Positions 1-6,710 of a stretch of DNA of 16,479 nucleotides are shown here, piece by piece; the stretch's first letter is position 1; each line of letters starts with the position of its first letter. The notes beneath the pieces were generated by a model, which was not told the DNA's origin, ran no database searches, and worked only from the letters and a program-made list of their open reading frames with translations. This DNA is from JBFLXN01 sp040755715 [NCBI: Candidatus Edwardsbacteria bacterium] (GTDB taxonomy: Bacteria > Edwardsbacteria > AC1 > JBFLXN01). The DNA lies in assembly GCA_040755715.1 (NCBI GenBank), contig JBFLXN010000051.1, forward strand, positions 1 to 16,479, read 5' to 3'. A program made the position numbers and the translations under genes.

Positions 1-55
1 TCCGCAGTTCCTCCTGTACTACCGCAGGAAGCGATCGGGCATCTTTATTTTCCAT
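1..55 (-). CDS. IS630-like transposase, N-terminal fragment (runs off window)
   Basis: Read on the minus strand, an ATG at 55-53 opens a frame of 18 codons, MENKDARSLPAVVQEELR, that continues past the window edge. The DARSL...QEELR opening is typical of the N-terminal helix-turn-helix region of IS630/Tc1-mariner-type transposases, which cut and paste DNA at TA dinucleotides. Only the extreme N-terminus is present, so no catalytic DDE residue can be checked. The assignment rests on this short signature, the consensus promoter immediately upstream, and the disruption of the adjacent kinase gene. Another helix-turn-helix protein is possible. Confidence 0.6.
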   Translation of the reverse strand, partial: MENKDARSLPAVVQEELR

Positions 56-61
56 GCCCTC

Positions 62-90
62 ATTATATCATATTTGCTTAACTATGTCAA
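62..90 (-). promoter_or_regulatory. Consensus sigma-70-type promoter driving the transposase
   Basis: On the minus strand TTGACA (90-85) is followed after exactly 17 bases by TATAAT (67-62), a perfect match to the housekeeping -35/-10 consensus. Only six bases (GAGGGC) separate the -10 box from the ATG at 55-53. Transcription would therefore start at or next to the A of the start codon, giving a leaderless or almost leaderless mRNA. Confidence 0.75.
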
Positions 91-154
91 ATAAAAATTA
101 AACTATTTTATGCTCTGATTAGTAAGTGCCGAGAAAATTTCCGACAATGAGGTA

Positions 155-1168
155 ATGATTGCGGTTTCTGATACGGGTAGGGGTATTCCGCCTGAGGCTT
201 TACCGCGCATTTTTGAACGATTTCATCAAGTTGACGGTTCCTCCACCCGGAGGGTTGGAGGTATGGGTTTGGGTCTGACAATTGTCAAGTCTATTCTTGA
301 TACCCATAAAGCACCCGTTGAGGTGGAAAGTGAAGTAGGGAAAGGGACTACCTTTCGCTTTCGTCTGCCCCTCGCCCCCGAGGTGCCTTCTTTGGAGGAA
401 AAAGAGATAGGAAGACCTCCAGCTCCAGCATCTTTGCTGAAGAAAAAAGTAATAGAAATTGTTGATGATGATAAGGATTTTAGAAATCTAGTAATGATGT
501 ATCTGAAAGCCGAAGGTCTGGAAGTTTTGGAAGCGAGAAATGGACAGGAGGGATTTTATTTGGCCAGCACGGAAAAGCCAGACCTTATTTTATTGGATAT
601 CTATCTCCCCGACTTGGATGGTTTTGACCTTCTTTCAGTCTTAAAGAGAGACCCTCAGACGAAAGGAATTCCTGTAGTTATTCTTTCAGTAGTGAAAGAA
701 CCCCACCGAGGTTTGGAACTGGGGGCTTCTGATTTTTTAGTTAAACCTACCGGCTCTCAAGAAATCGTTTCTACTGTCCGAAGAATTCTTCTGGAAACAG
801 CTCGTAAGAAAATTTTGATTGTTGATGATGAACCAGATACGGTAGAATTCTTGAGTCAGGGTTTAGAAATAGAAGGCTATCAGACATTTAAAGCTTATGA
901 AGGGGTGGTAACATTGAAATTAGCCGCTGAAAGGCAACCTGACCTAATCTTGCTTGACCTGATGATGCCTGGAATAGATGGCTGGGAAGTAATTAGAGAA
1001 TTAAAACAGAAAAAGGAGACTCAAGAAATTCCCGTCATTATTATTACTGCTAAAGGTGGACGAGAAGATAGAGAAAAAGGATTGCAATTGGGAGCTAAAA
1101 AATATATTCCTAAGCCTTTTGAAATTAAAGAGCTGTTAGGAGAGATTAAAGAAATTATAAAGAAATAA
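155..1168 (+). CDS. Truncated hybrid histidine kinase: HATPase_c C-terminus plus two receiver domains
   Basis: Residue numbers are from the ATG at 155. Residues 1-75 are the C-terminal part of a HATPase_c fold: G1 box DTGRGI, F box FERF, G2 box GGMGLGL (35-41) and GKGTTF (62-67). Two receiver domains follow. The first (about 98-213) has acidic D104-D106, phospho-acceptor D148 in LLDIYLPDLDG, S178 and K197. The second (about 219-335) has D224/D225, D268, T298 and K320 in KPF. The N-box, dimerisation/His domain and any sensor are absent. In-frame homology runs back to codon 122, just upstream of the ATG, and stops at the insertion-sequence junction. The ATG is therefore merely an internal codon, with a GAGG only 2 bases before it. 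The kinase cannot bind ATP or autophosphorylate, but the receivers look chemically intact if anything is translated. Most likely a 5'-truncated pseudogene that kept an open frame. Confidence 0.85.
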   Translation: MIAVSDTGRGIPPEALPRIFERFHQVDGSSTRRVGGMGLGLTIVKSILDTHKAPVEVESEVGKGTTFRFRLPLAPEVPSLEEKEIGRPPAPASLLKKKVIEIVDDDKDFRNLVMMYLKAEGLEVLEARNGQEGFYLASTEKPDLILLDIYLPDLDGFDLLSVLKRDPQTKGIPVVILSVVKEPHRGLELGASDFLVKPTGSQEIVSTVRRILLETARKKILIVDDEPDTVEFLSQGLEIEGYQTFKAYEGVVTLKLAAERQPDLILLDLMMPGIDGWEVIRELKQKKETQEIPVIIITAKGGREDREKGLQLGAKKYIPKPFEIKELLGEIKEIIKK

Positions 1169-1189
1169 AGTGAAAAACAACATAGAAAT

Positions 1190-1244
1190 CACCAATAACC
1201 AAATTCCAAACACCTATTGGTTATTTGGTAATTGGTTATTGGTG
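1190..1244 (+). repeat. Imperfect inverted repeat (CACCAATAACCAA family)
   Basis: Left arm 1190-1210 and right arm 1224-1244 are reverse complements over 21 bases with two mismatches, around a 13-base loop. The outer 11 bases pair perfectly (CACCAATAACC / GGTTATTGGTG). It fills the spacer between the truncated kinase and the lone receiver gene. It lacks a T-run, so it looks more like a dispersed palindromic repeat than a classical terminator. A related ACCAATTACCAATTACC tract occurs inside the giant gene at 7476-7502. Confidence 0.75.
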
Positions 1245-1285
1245 CTTGATTATTGGTGATTGTCCGCCAGAGAAGGAACGAAAGA

Positions 1286-1690
1286 ATGAGCTATAAAGTA
1301 ATGGTGGTAGATGATGAGTTAGATATCGTAGAGTTTGTCAAACTTGTTTTAGAAGAAGCCGATTATAGAGTTATTACTGCGATTACAGGCGAAGAAGCCC
1401 TACGCAAAGCACAGATAGAAAAGCCTAATTTGATTCTTTTGGATATTATGATGCCAGAAATGGATGGTTGGGAAGTTTTGAAAATCCTAAAAATTGACGA
1501 GAATACTTCCCAAATTCCTGTAGCTATGCTCACTGCCAGAACCGAAGCAAAGGACAGACTAATGGCTCTCCAGGAAGAAGCAATTGATTATATCTGCAAA
1601 CCATTCTCTCCTAAGGAATTGATTGAACGGGTAGAGACCATCTTTGCCCAAGTGGGGAAGAGACCGAGTAAACCCCGCACCTCGTCCTAA
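1286..1690 (+). CDS. Single-domain CheY-like response regulator receiver
   Basis: The 134-residue protein is one receiver domain: acidic pair D9/D10, phospho-acceptor D53 in LLDIMMPEMDG, T83, and K105 in CKPF. There is no output domain, so it would act by phosphorylation-dependent partner binding. The ATG at 1286 has AGAAGGA at 1271-1277, 8 bases away. A longer version from TTG at 1253 would begin inside the upstream inverted repeat and is rejected. The usual GADDYI segment before the lysine is replaced by EEAIDYI. The C-terminal tail (KRPSKPRTSS) is encoded by a copy of the AAACCCCGCAC repeat that recurs just after the stop, so it was probably acquired from a repeat. Its cognate kinase may have been the disrupted upstream gene (inference). 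Confidence 0.92.
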   Translation: MSYKVMVVDDELDIVEFVKLVLEEADYRVITAITGEEALRKAQIEKPNLILLDIMMPEMDGWEVLKILKIDENTSQIPVAMLTARTEAKDRLMALQEEAIDYICKPFSPKELIERVETIFAQVGKRPSKPRTSS

Positions 1691-1695
1691 ACCCC

Positions 1696-1712
1696 GCACA
1701 ATAAAATTGTGC
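1696..1712 (+). terminator. Perfect small hairpin after the receiver gene (terminator or repeat)
   Basis: GCACAAT-AAA-ATTGTGC forms a perfect 7-bp stem five bases after the stop codon. It is extended by CCC/GGG pairing with small bulges. No U-tract follows directly; the next bases are CAGGGTAAAAAAGG. AAACCCCGCAC just upstream is a direct repeat of 1670-1681. It may weakly terminate transcription, but a dispersed repeat is equally likely. Confidence 0.35.
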
Positions 1713-1748
1713 CAGGGTAAAAAAGGCGAGGCTTTTAAATAAAGGTAT

Positions 1749-1844
1749 GATTTCGCAGATTAGCCATAATTAAAATCTGTGTAATCGCCATTTCCGCCCT
1801 TAAGATTGGCGAATCCGCCTAAGGCAGAAAAAATCTGCGTAATC
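1749..1844 (+). repeat. Composite repeat: three GATTNCGCAGATT-type arms and a GC-rich palindrome
   Basis: GATTTCGCAGATT (1749-1761) is inverted as AATCTGTGTAATC (1774-1786) and again as AATCTGCGTAATC (1832-1844). Between the last two lie GGCGAATCCGCC (1808-1819) and GCCTAAGGC (1817-1825), both palindromic. Together with the hairpin at 1696-1712 this fills the 190-base gap before the GGDEF gene. No coding potential or convincing promoter was seen there. Confidence 0.7.
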
Positions 1845-1880
1845 ATATGCCGAGGAGTCAAGGGGTTACGCAGGACTACA

Positions 1881-2534
1881 ATGCAAGCAAATTTTTCCAA
1901 AGAAAAAGATTTTTTCACCATCCGGACAGAATGGCTTAAATTCAAAGCCAGTCTTTTTGACCATAATACTGGGCTACCGGTTCTTCCGTTAGTCCTGGAG
2001 GAGATTCGGCGACTATTAGAAGATAGAGGACAAATCGGTCTTATCTATCTTTCTTTCAGTAAAGACGGATGCATTGAAGCGATTTATGGATGGGATGTAT
2101 ATGACCAGGCGATTAGAGAATTCGCCAGAGCAATAGAGCAACTCAAGAGAAAGATATTTGCCTCTGAAGATATTCTCGTTATTCTCAATGTGAGAGGTGA
2201 CGAAATTTTACTCTTCATTTCTTCTACCAATACTGGCGATACTGTGACGGAAGCCTATTTGGAAGGTCTAGCTGAAGAGATTGAAATTCATCTGAAGTCT
2301 TCTATGTTTAGCCTTTATCCGGAAAAGATACCTCAGAAAATAGCGATTCACCGAGGAGTGGCGCTGATTGTTCGGGACCCAATGATTAGAATGGAACGGT
2401 GTATCTACCAAGGAATAGAAGAGACCAAAAGAATTGCCTTATATCAGATAGAAAGAAGAGAAATGAAATTGCTATCTTTTATCAACCCATTGTTTATCTT
2501 GACTCTCTTGATATTTTTGGGTACGAAGCTTTAA
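1881..2534 (+). CDS. Degenerate GGDEF-like domain protein, probable 5' half of a frameshifted GGDEF-EAL gene
   Basis: From the ATG at 1881 (AGGA at 1872-1875, 5 bases away) the product is 217 residues. A TTG at 1806 in the same frame lies inside the palindromic repeat and is rejected. Residues about 24-190 resemble a GGDEF domain: FDHNTGLPVLP at the start and VRGDEILLF at 104-112 in the position of the signature. GGDEF has become RGDEI, so diguanylate cyclase activity is unlikely and a regulatory role is more plausible. After about residue 196 the frame becomes a hydrophobic out-of-frame tail (SFINPLFILTLLIF), exactly where the other frame begins the EAL domain. The original protein was probably about 425 residues with a regulatory GGDEF and an active EAL. 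Confidence 0.8.
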   Translation: MQANFSKEKDFFTIRTEWLKFKASLFDHNTGLPVLPLVLEEIRRLLEDRGQIGLIYLSFSKDGCIEAIYGWDVYDQAIREFARAIEQLKRKIFASEDILVILNVRGDEILLFISSTNTGDTVTEAYLEGLAEEIEIHLKSSMFSLYPEKIPQKIAIHRGVALIVRDPMIRMERCIYQGIEETKRIALYQIERREMKLLSFINPLFILTLLIFLGTKL

Positions 2535-3157
2535 GTAGAGGTCCTCAAAAAAGTTATTTTGAAGATTCTGAGACTCTCTTTTCTTTTGCTGAACGAACAG
2601 AAATGTTGATGGAATTGGAGAGACTCTGTTGCCGAAAGGCTCTGAGTTCAGCCATCGGTTTACAGAGTGAGGCCCGTCTTTTTCTCAACACTTCGGCGAA
2701 AGCTCTGTCAGACCCAGAACTTCAAGCAGGAAAGTTGAAACAAATAGCTAGTGAAGTCGGGCTAAAATCTCAAAATATTGTTCTGGAAATAACTGAGCGA
2801 GTGGCAATAGAAAAAAAAGAAATTTTTCAAAAAGTGCTGTGGGCTATGAAAGAACAAGGCTTTTCTCTGGCGATTGACGATATGGGTGCTAGTTACGCTT
2901 CTCTACAAACGATTGCCGAGGTTGAACCAGAATTTTTAAAATTTGATATTTCTTTAGTGAGAGGAATTGATAAAAGCCTCATCAAACGTGAACTCTTGGA
3001 GATGCTGATTATATTGGCAGAAAAAATCAAAGCCTTTATTATCGCTGAAGGAGTTGAGACTGAGGCGGAATTTAAGACACTTAAGGAATTAGGTGTTACT
3101 TTGGGTCAGGGTTACTATCTGGGTCCCCCGGCAAAAAACCTGCCAAGTTCCAGCTAA
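2399..3157 (+). CDS. EAL domain c-di-GMP phosphodiesterase (3' half of the split GGDEF-EAL gene)
   Basis: The EAL fold starts at about residue 24 (numbered from GTG 2399) with AIFYQPIVYL. It keeps the catalytic set: E43 in GYEAL, N97 in LFLN, E130 in LEITER, D160/D161 in AIDDMG, K181 in FLKFD, E217/E220 in AEGVE and Q237 in GQGY. It should hydrolyse c-di-GMP to pGpG in the cytosol if folded. The first ~20 residues are the out-of-frame C-terminus of the GGDEF part, so the GTG is not a natural start. No ATG lies in frame before the EAL motif. The shift from the upstream frame is -1 around 2455-2475 (GAAAGAAGAGAAATGAAATT). This may be a real mutation, a sequencing/assembly error, or recoding. 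I see no canonical X-XXY-YYZ slippery heptamer. Confidence 0.85.
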   Translation: MYLPRNRRDQKNCLISDRKKRNEIAIFYQPIVYLDSLDIFGYEALSRGPQKSYFEDSETLFSFAERTEMLMELERLCCRKALSSAIGLQSEARLFLNTSAKALSDPELQAGKLKQIASEVGLKSQNIVLEITERVAIEKKEIFQKVLWAMKEQGFSLAIDDMGASYASLQTIAEVEPEFLKFDISLVRGIDKSLIKRELLEMLIILAEKIKAFIIAEGVETEAEFKTLKELGVTLGQGYYLGPPAKNLPSSS

Positions 3158-3260
3158 AGGTCTCCTTTTCTTTTTCTGCTTTCTTTTTTTATTTTGTTAT
3201 ACTTAATCTTAACTTAATACGCGGCCTGGTGTAAGTAGGAAAATTTTCTGGAAAAGCAAA

Positions 3261-3755
3261 GTGAAGCCTGTCTTCTATTCTTTCGTCTTTTTCCTTCTAA
3301 TAGGTGGTTGCGTCTATTACACGACCTCGGAGAGAGGTCGTAGTAGCATACGGACTCTGGCTGTTCCTGCTTTTGATTGTTCACTTCCTGATGAGACCAG
3401 ATTGAGACTTAAAGAAAAAATCACTGAGATAATAAGAAACACATTTGTCAGAGATAATCGTCTGCGCCTGGTGGAACAGAAAGAAGCCGAAGGATTACTT
3501 TCGGGACAAATTGTTGAGTATAAACGCGAGCCTTTCAGCTATACCACGCTGGAAGTAGTTGAAAGTTATAAATTTAGAATATTTGCTCAAGTAACTTATA
3601 AGGATTTGAAGAATGATGAAATTATCTGGGAAGAAAAAAACTTAGAAGGATGGACAATTGGCTCAGCCCATCCTGATTCAGAATCAGTAGAGGTAGAAGC
3701 GGCTATTACCAAATTGGCCGAAGACATATTGCGAAGAATTGTAGAAGAGTGGTAG
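3261..3755 (+). CDS. lptE: LptE-like LPS-assembly lipoprotein
   Basis: The 164-residue protein begins with a lipoprotein signal peptide. A hydrophobic stretch FYSFVFFLLIGGC ends in the lipobox LIGGC with the acylated Cys at 17. The mature part shows the LptE pattern: RTLAVPAFDC early, a helix with RLRLKEKITEII, LVEQKEAEGLLSGQIVEY, and a two-strand plus helix C-terminus. LptE plugs the outer-membrane LptD translocon that places LPS on the cell surface, which implies a diderm cell. The start is GTG at 3261 with only a weak GGAAAA upstream, and no ATG is available. The 103-base spacer before it is T-rich with no clear promoter. accD follows after 11 bases, suggesting one transcript. Confidence 0.75.
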   Translation: MKPVFYSFVFFLLIGGCVYYTTSERGRSSIRTLAVPAFDCSLPDETRLRLKEKITEIIRNTFVRDNRLRLVEQKEAEGLLSGQIVEYKREPFSYTTLEVVESYKFRIFAQVTYKDLKNDEIIWEEKNLEGWTIGSAHPDSESVEVEAAITKLAEDILRRIVEEW

Positions 3756-3766
3756 GGAGGAAGAAG

Positions 3767-4600
3767 ATGGCTTGGTTTAAAAAAGAAAAACGAGGGATTA
3801 CTTCGGAAGAAAAGCGTTCAGTGCCTGATGGGCTTTGGATAAAATGCGATGATTGCGGTGAGATTATTTATAGAAAGGAATTAGACAAAAATTTATGGGT
3901 TTGTCCTAAATGCCAACATCACTTTCGGTTTGGCTATCGCCAGTATCTGGAAATTCTTTTAGACGATGGGAAATTACAAGAATTTAATGCAAACCTCAGC
4001 GCTTCTGACCCTTTGAATTTTCCAGAATACAAAGCAAAATATAAAAAGGCTTCTGAAAAATTAAACATCAAAGAAGGAACTGTAACTGCTGAAACTACTA
4101 TTGGTGGTTATCCAGTGGTTTTTGCCATTACTGATTTTGAGTTTATGGGCGGCAGTATGGGCTCGGTGGTGGGAGAAAAAATAAGTCAAGCTATTAAATT
4201 GGCCTTAGAAAAACGAATACCTCTGATTATTCTTACCGCTTCAGGTGGAGGGGCGAGAATGCAAGAGGGCATTCTTTCACTGATGCAGATGGCAAAGACT
4301 TCGGCTCGTCTGGCTGAACTGGCTAAAGCCGGAGTTCCTTATATTGGTATTCTTACAGACCCTACGATGGCTGGAGTGATGGCTTCCTTTGCTTCTTTAG
4401 GTGACATTATTATTGCTGAACCAAAAGCCTTATTGGGTTTTACTGGACCCCGAGTGATTGAGCAGACAGTGAAACAAACCTTACCTCCGGGTTTCCAACG
4501 TTCTGAATTTTTATTGGAACACGGAATGGTTGACCTCATTCTTGACCGTCGTAATTTACGAGAAACTCTCATCAATATCCTCAAATTCTTTTCCAAATAG
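3767..4600 (+). CDS. accD: Acetyl-CoA carboxylase carboxyltransferase subunit beta
   Basis: With AccA, AccD transfers the carboxyl group from carboxybiotin on AccB to acetyl-CoA, giving malonyl-CoA for fatty-acid synthesis in the cytosol. The 277-residue length is normal. An N-terminal zinc ribbon has C27-X2-C30-X15-C46-X2-C49. The crotonase-like core has GGSMGSVVGEK (128-138), ASGGGARMQEG (158-168), GFTGPRVIEQT (224-234) and the C-terminal RSEFLLEHGMVD. The ATG at 3767 has a strong GGGAGG at 3755-3760 with 6-base spacing. An in-frame GTG at 3749 overlapping the previous gene is rejected. accA is not in the window. The gene looks intact. Confidence 0.96.
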   Translation: MAWFKKEKRGITSEEKRSVPDGLWIKCDDCGEIIYRKELDKNLWVCPKCQHHFRFGYRQYLEILLDDGKLQEFNANLSASDPLNFPEYKAKYKKASEKLNIKEGTVTAETTIGGYPVVFAITDFEFMGGSMGSVVGEKISQAIKLALEKRIPLIILTASGGGARMQEGILSLMQMAKTSARLAELAKAGVPYIGILTDPTMAGVMASFASLGDIIIAEPKALLGFTGPRVIEQTVKQTLPPGFQRSEFLLEHGMVDLILDRRNLRETLINILKFFSK

Positions 4601-4686
4601 CTGAACAAGACTTAATCCACGACGGAGACACATTGTTTTTCCCTTTCATTTTGCATTTTGCACTTTACCTTTTGCCTTGAGCGATT

Positions 4687-5787
4687 ATGTCCCAGGTAGT
4701 TCTAAAAGAAGTAACAAAAATTTTTGAGTCTAAGGTAGTAGCAGTAAAAGATGTTAATCTGACAATTGAAGACAAAGAATTTGTTGTCTTGGTTGGTCCT
4801 TCAGGCTGTGGCAAAACTACCATTCTCCGATTGATTGCCGGATTAGATGAGGTAACCAAAGGTGAAATTTACATTGATAGGAAATTAGTGAATGGTCTTC
4901 CTCCCAAAGACCGAGGGATTGCTATGGTCTTTCAAAATTATGCCCTTTATCCTCATATGACTGTCTATGACAACTTGGCTTTTGCTCTAAAATTGCAAAA
5001 ATATCCGAAAAATCAGATTGAACAAAAGGTTAATGAAACAGCCAGAATATTAGGAATTAGTCATCTCTTGAATCGCAAGCCTCGAACCCTTTCCGGTGGA
5101 CAGCAACAAAGAGTGGCGGTAGGGAGGGCTATTGTGCGTAACCCCAAAGTGTTTCTTTTTGACGAGCCTCTTTCTAATCTTGATGCCAAAGTGCGCGGAC
5201 AAATGAGAACAGAACTTTTGAAATTGCACGGTAAATTGAGCACAACTATTATTTATGTTACCCATGACCAGTTAGAAGCAATGAGTATGGGCGATAGAAT
5301 CATAGTAATGAAAGAGGGGATTGTTCAACAAATTGGAAAACCACTGGATGTCTATAAGAAACCGAGCAACAAATTTGTCGCTGGATTCATTGGCAGTCCA
5401 GCGATGAATTTTTTTGAAGCAAAAATTACAAAAGGTGATGAGAATTTTCTATTTGCTGGTGAAGATTTTTCTTGGAGCCTTCCCAGTGAGAAAAAATTCT
5501 ATTCTTACCTTGACAGAAAAATAGTTTGCGGAATTCGGCCGGAAGACTTGAACGAAAATACCTCTGAGCAAACTACGGCTTTATTTTTCTTAAAAATAAA
5601 GGCTACAGTGGAAATAGTGGAACCAATTGGTAATGAAATATATCTCACCTTGATTGCGGGCAAAACATCATTTATAGCTCGTATTGAAGCTGAAAAAGAA
5701 CCAAAATATGGAGAAGAAGTGGAACTGATAGTTAATACTGAAAAGATACATTTCTTTGACCCGGAAACAGAGGAAGCGATTCTTTAA
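4687..5787 (+). CDS. MalK/UgpC-family ABC transporter ATP-binding protein
   Basis: This 366-residue ATPase would power an inner-membrane carbohydrate or glycerol-phosphate type importer. It shows Walker A GPSGCGKTT (37-45), Q-loop Q83, signature LSGGQ (135-139), Walker B VFLFDE (155-160), D-loop SNLD (163-166) and H-loop H193. After residue ~235 comes the C-terminal OB/TOBE regulatory region typical of MalK/UgpC/MsmK proteins, including FIGSPAMNFF and GIRPEDL. No permease or binding protein is nearby, so it may be a shared ATPase serving several importers; the substrate cannot be told. The ATG at 4687 has no good ribosome-binding site. The 86-base spacer before it is a pyrimidine-rich tract (ATTTTGCATTTTGCAC). 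Its TAA overlaps the next ATG by one base (TAATG). Confidence 0.93.
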   Translation: MSQVVLKEVTKIFESKVVAVKDVNLTIEDKEFVVLVGPSGCGKTTILRLIAGLDEVTKGEIYIDRKLVNGLPPKDRGIAMVFQNYALYPHMTVYDNLAFALKLQKYPKNQIEQKVNETARILGISHLLNRKPRTLSGGQQQRVAVGRAIVRNPKVFLFDEPLSNLDAKVRGQMRTELLKLHGKLSTTIIYVTHDQLEAMSMGDRIIVMKEGIVQQIGKPLDVYKKPSNKFVAGFIGSPAMNFFEAKITKGDENFLFAGEDFSWSLPSEKKFYSYLDRKIVCGIRPEDLNENTSEQTTALFFLKIKATVEIVEPIGNEIYLTLIAGKTSFIARIEAEKEPKYGEEVELIVNTEKIHFFDPETEEAIL

Positions 5788-6590
5788 TGAAGAAATGGAA
5801 CCACGAATTAACACGAATCAAAAACAAAATGTTCTATAAAGAACTATCCTATAAAAATGGTGTAAATTCGTGTTTATTCGTGGCAAAATACAGAACTTCC
5901 TTCTTCAAAAGGGCGGGATTAATTCCGTCCTTTGCTTTTGTGTTTTTTTGTCTTTTCCTCTCCTTTCCACCAATTTTCGCCCAGATTTATTATCGCCTGG
6001 ATAAAAAAGATGGGCTGGTAATTACGAATATACCTACACTTGAAGCAGTTCGTCCACCGAGAGGTAATTCACTTTATGATACCTTAATTATGGCGGCAGC
6101 GGCCAAATATTGCCTTGACCCATCTTTGATAAAAGCGGTGATTGAAGCCGAATCAGGCTTCAACCCAAAGGCGGTATCTTCTAAGGGGGCAATGGGATTG
6201 ATGCAAATTATGCCAGAAACAGTTATGAGATTTAGTGTCAATGACCCTTTTGACCCCGCTGAAAATATAGAAGCCGGAACACATTACCTGCGGGAAATGT
6301 TGGATAAATTTGAGGGAGCGACAGAACTCGCATTGGCAGCCTATAACGCCGGACCTAAAAGAGTCATCTGGTATGGAGAAATACCTCCTTTTCCAGAAAC
6401 GCAGAAATATGTTTCAGGAATAATCAGTCAATATCAGCAGAATAAAACGACAGAAAATACGAAAAAAGTAGCGAAATCATCCAAAACAATTGAGACTAAG
6501 AAACCCAAAGAGAAAAAGACAAGAATTTATCTCTTCTCTGATGGACAGGGGAATTTAATTATCACTAATATTCCAGTTAAACCCCGTTAG
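5787..6590 (+). CDS. Secreted lytic transglycosylase (SLT domain)
   Basis: The enzyme cleaves peptidoglycan glycan strands, leaving 1,6-anhydro-muramic ends, outside the inner membrane. The SLT domain spans about residues 93-216: catalytic E122 in EAESGFNP, GAMGLMQIMP (134-143) and AAYNAGP (184-190). A hydrophobic signal segment (about 44-65, ending PPIFA) precedes it. Two matching VITNIP / IITNIP motifs flank the domain, in YYRLDKKDGLVITNIP (68-83) and YLFSDGQGNLIITNIP (248-263). They resemble the short N-terminal module seen in DUF4124-type proteins. A lysine-rich linker (about 219-246) precedes the second. The ATG overlaps the ABC gene's stop, implying coupling. However, residues ~5-32 are encoded by an inverted repeat, giving an unusually long region before the signal peptide. 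GTG at 5880 would give a conventional signal peptide but has no ribosome-binding site. Confidence 0.92.
   Translation: MKKWNHELTRIKNKMFYKELSYKNGVNSCLFVAKYRTSFFKRAGLIPSFAFVFFCLFLSFPPIFAQIYYRLDKKDGLVITNIPTLEAVRPPRGNSLYDTLIMAAAAKYCLDPSLIKAVIEAESGFNPKAVSSKGAMGLMQIMPETVMRFSVNDPFDPAENIEAGTHYLREMLDKFEGATELALAAYNAGPKRVIWYGEIPPFPETQKYVSGIISQYQQNKTTENTKKVAKSSKTIETKKPKEKKTRIYLFSDGQGNLIITNIPVKPR
5801..5883 (+). repeat. Inverted repeat inside the N-terminus of the transglycosylase gene
   Basis: Left arm CCACGAATTAACACGAAT (5801-5818) and right arm ATTCGTGTTTATTCGTGG (5866-5883) are reverse complements with a single mismatch in 18, around a 47-base loop. The whole element is read in frame. It looks like a dispersed intergenic repeat that now overlaps the coding start. 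Half of a similar sequence (ATTCGTGTAAATCAGTGGC, 10354-10372) sits at the fusion point of the giant gene. Confidence 0.8.
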
Positions 6591-6612
6591 AGAAGGAAAG
6601 GCAGAAATCGCA

Positions 6613-6683
6613 GGAAACGGGGGAAACGAAGGAAATGTCAGAATCTCTTAGAATTCTACGATTACTCCGTCTCCTCCGTTTCC
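6613..6683 (+). repeat. Imperfect inverted repeat of GGAAACGG/CCGTTTCC type
   Basis: Arms 6613-6632 and 6664-6683 pair at 16 of 20 positions around a 31-base loop. They are built of short iterated units (GGAAACGGGGGAAACGAAGG). The element fills most of the 120-base spacer between the transglycosylase and the giant gene. No T-tract follows closely and no clear promoter was seen, so its role in expression of the giant gene is unknown. Confidence 0.65.
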
Positions 6684-6710
6684 GTTTCTTTAACAGAGTA
6701 GAGTCTTTCT

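Larger units (their letters stand above)
1..121 (-). mobile_element. Terminal part of an IS630-like insertion sequence
   Basis: The segment holds the transposase start, its promoter, and about 30 bases of AT-rich outer end. Kinase homology on the + strand begins abruptly at codon 122-124 (V-S-A-E-K), just after a TA at 120-121. The kinase frame is closed by a TGA at 116-118. IS630 elements insert at and duplicate TA, so a junction at 120-121 fits. The other end and the terminal inverted repeat partner are outside the window, so the exact boundary is inferred. Confidence 0.5.

Noticed and set aside
1253-1285. Extended TTG start for the lone receiver
   Set aside because: It begins at the edge of the inverted repeat and adds non-conserved residues; ATG 1286 has a good ribosome-binding site and begins right before the receiver fold.
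1806-1880. Extended start (TTG) for the GGDEF-like gene
   Set aside because: The added 25 codons fall in a palindromic repeat; ATG 1881 has AGGA 5 bases away and gives a normal domain start.
2440-2480. Programmed -1 ribosomal frameshift joining GGDEF and EAL
   Set aside because: No X-XXY-YYZ heptamer in the needed phase and no clear downstream stem; mutation or sequence error is simpler, so it is reported only as a split gene.
3158-3260. Promoter (TTGTTA ... TAATAC) or T-rich terminator before the lptE-like gene
   Set aside because: The hexamers are weak with 15-base spacing and the T-tracts lack a convincing preceding hairpin; not strong enough to annotate.
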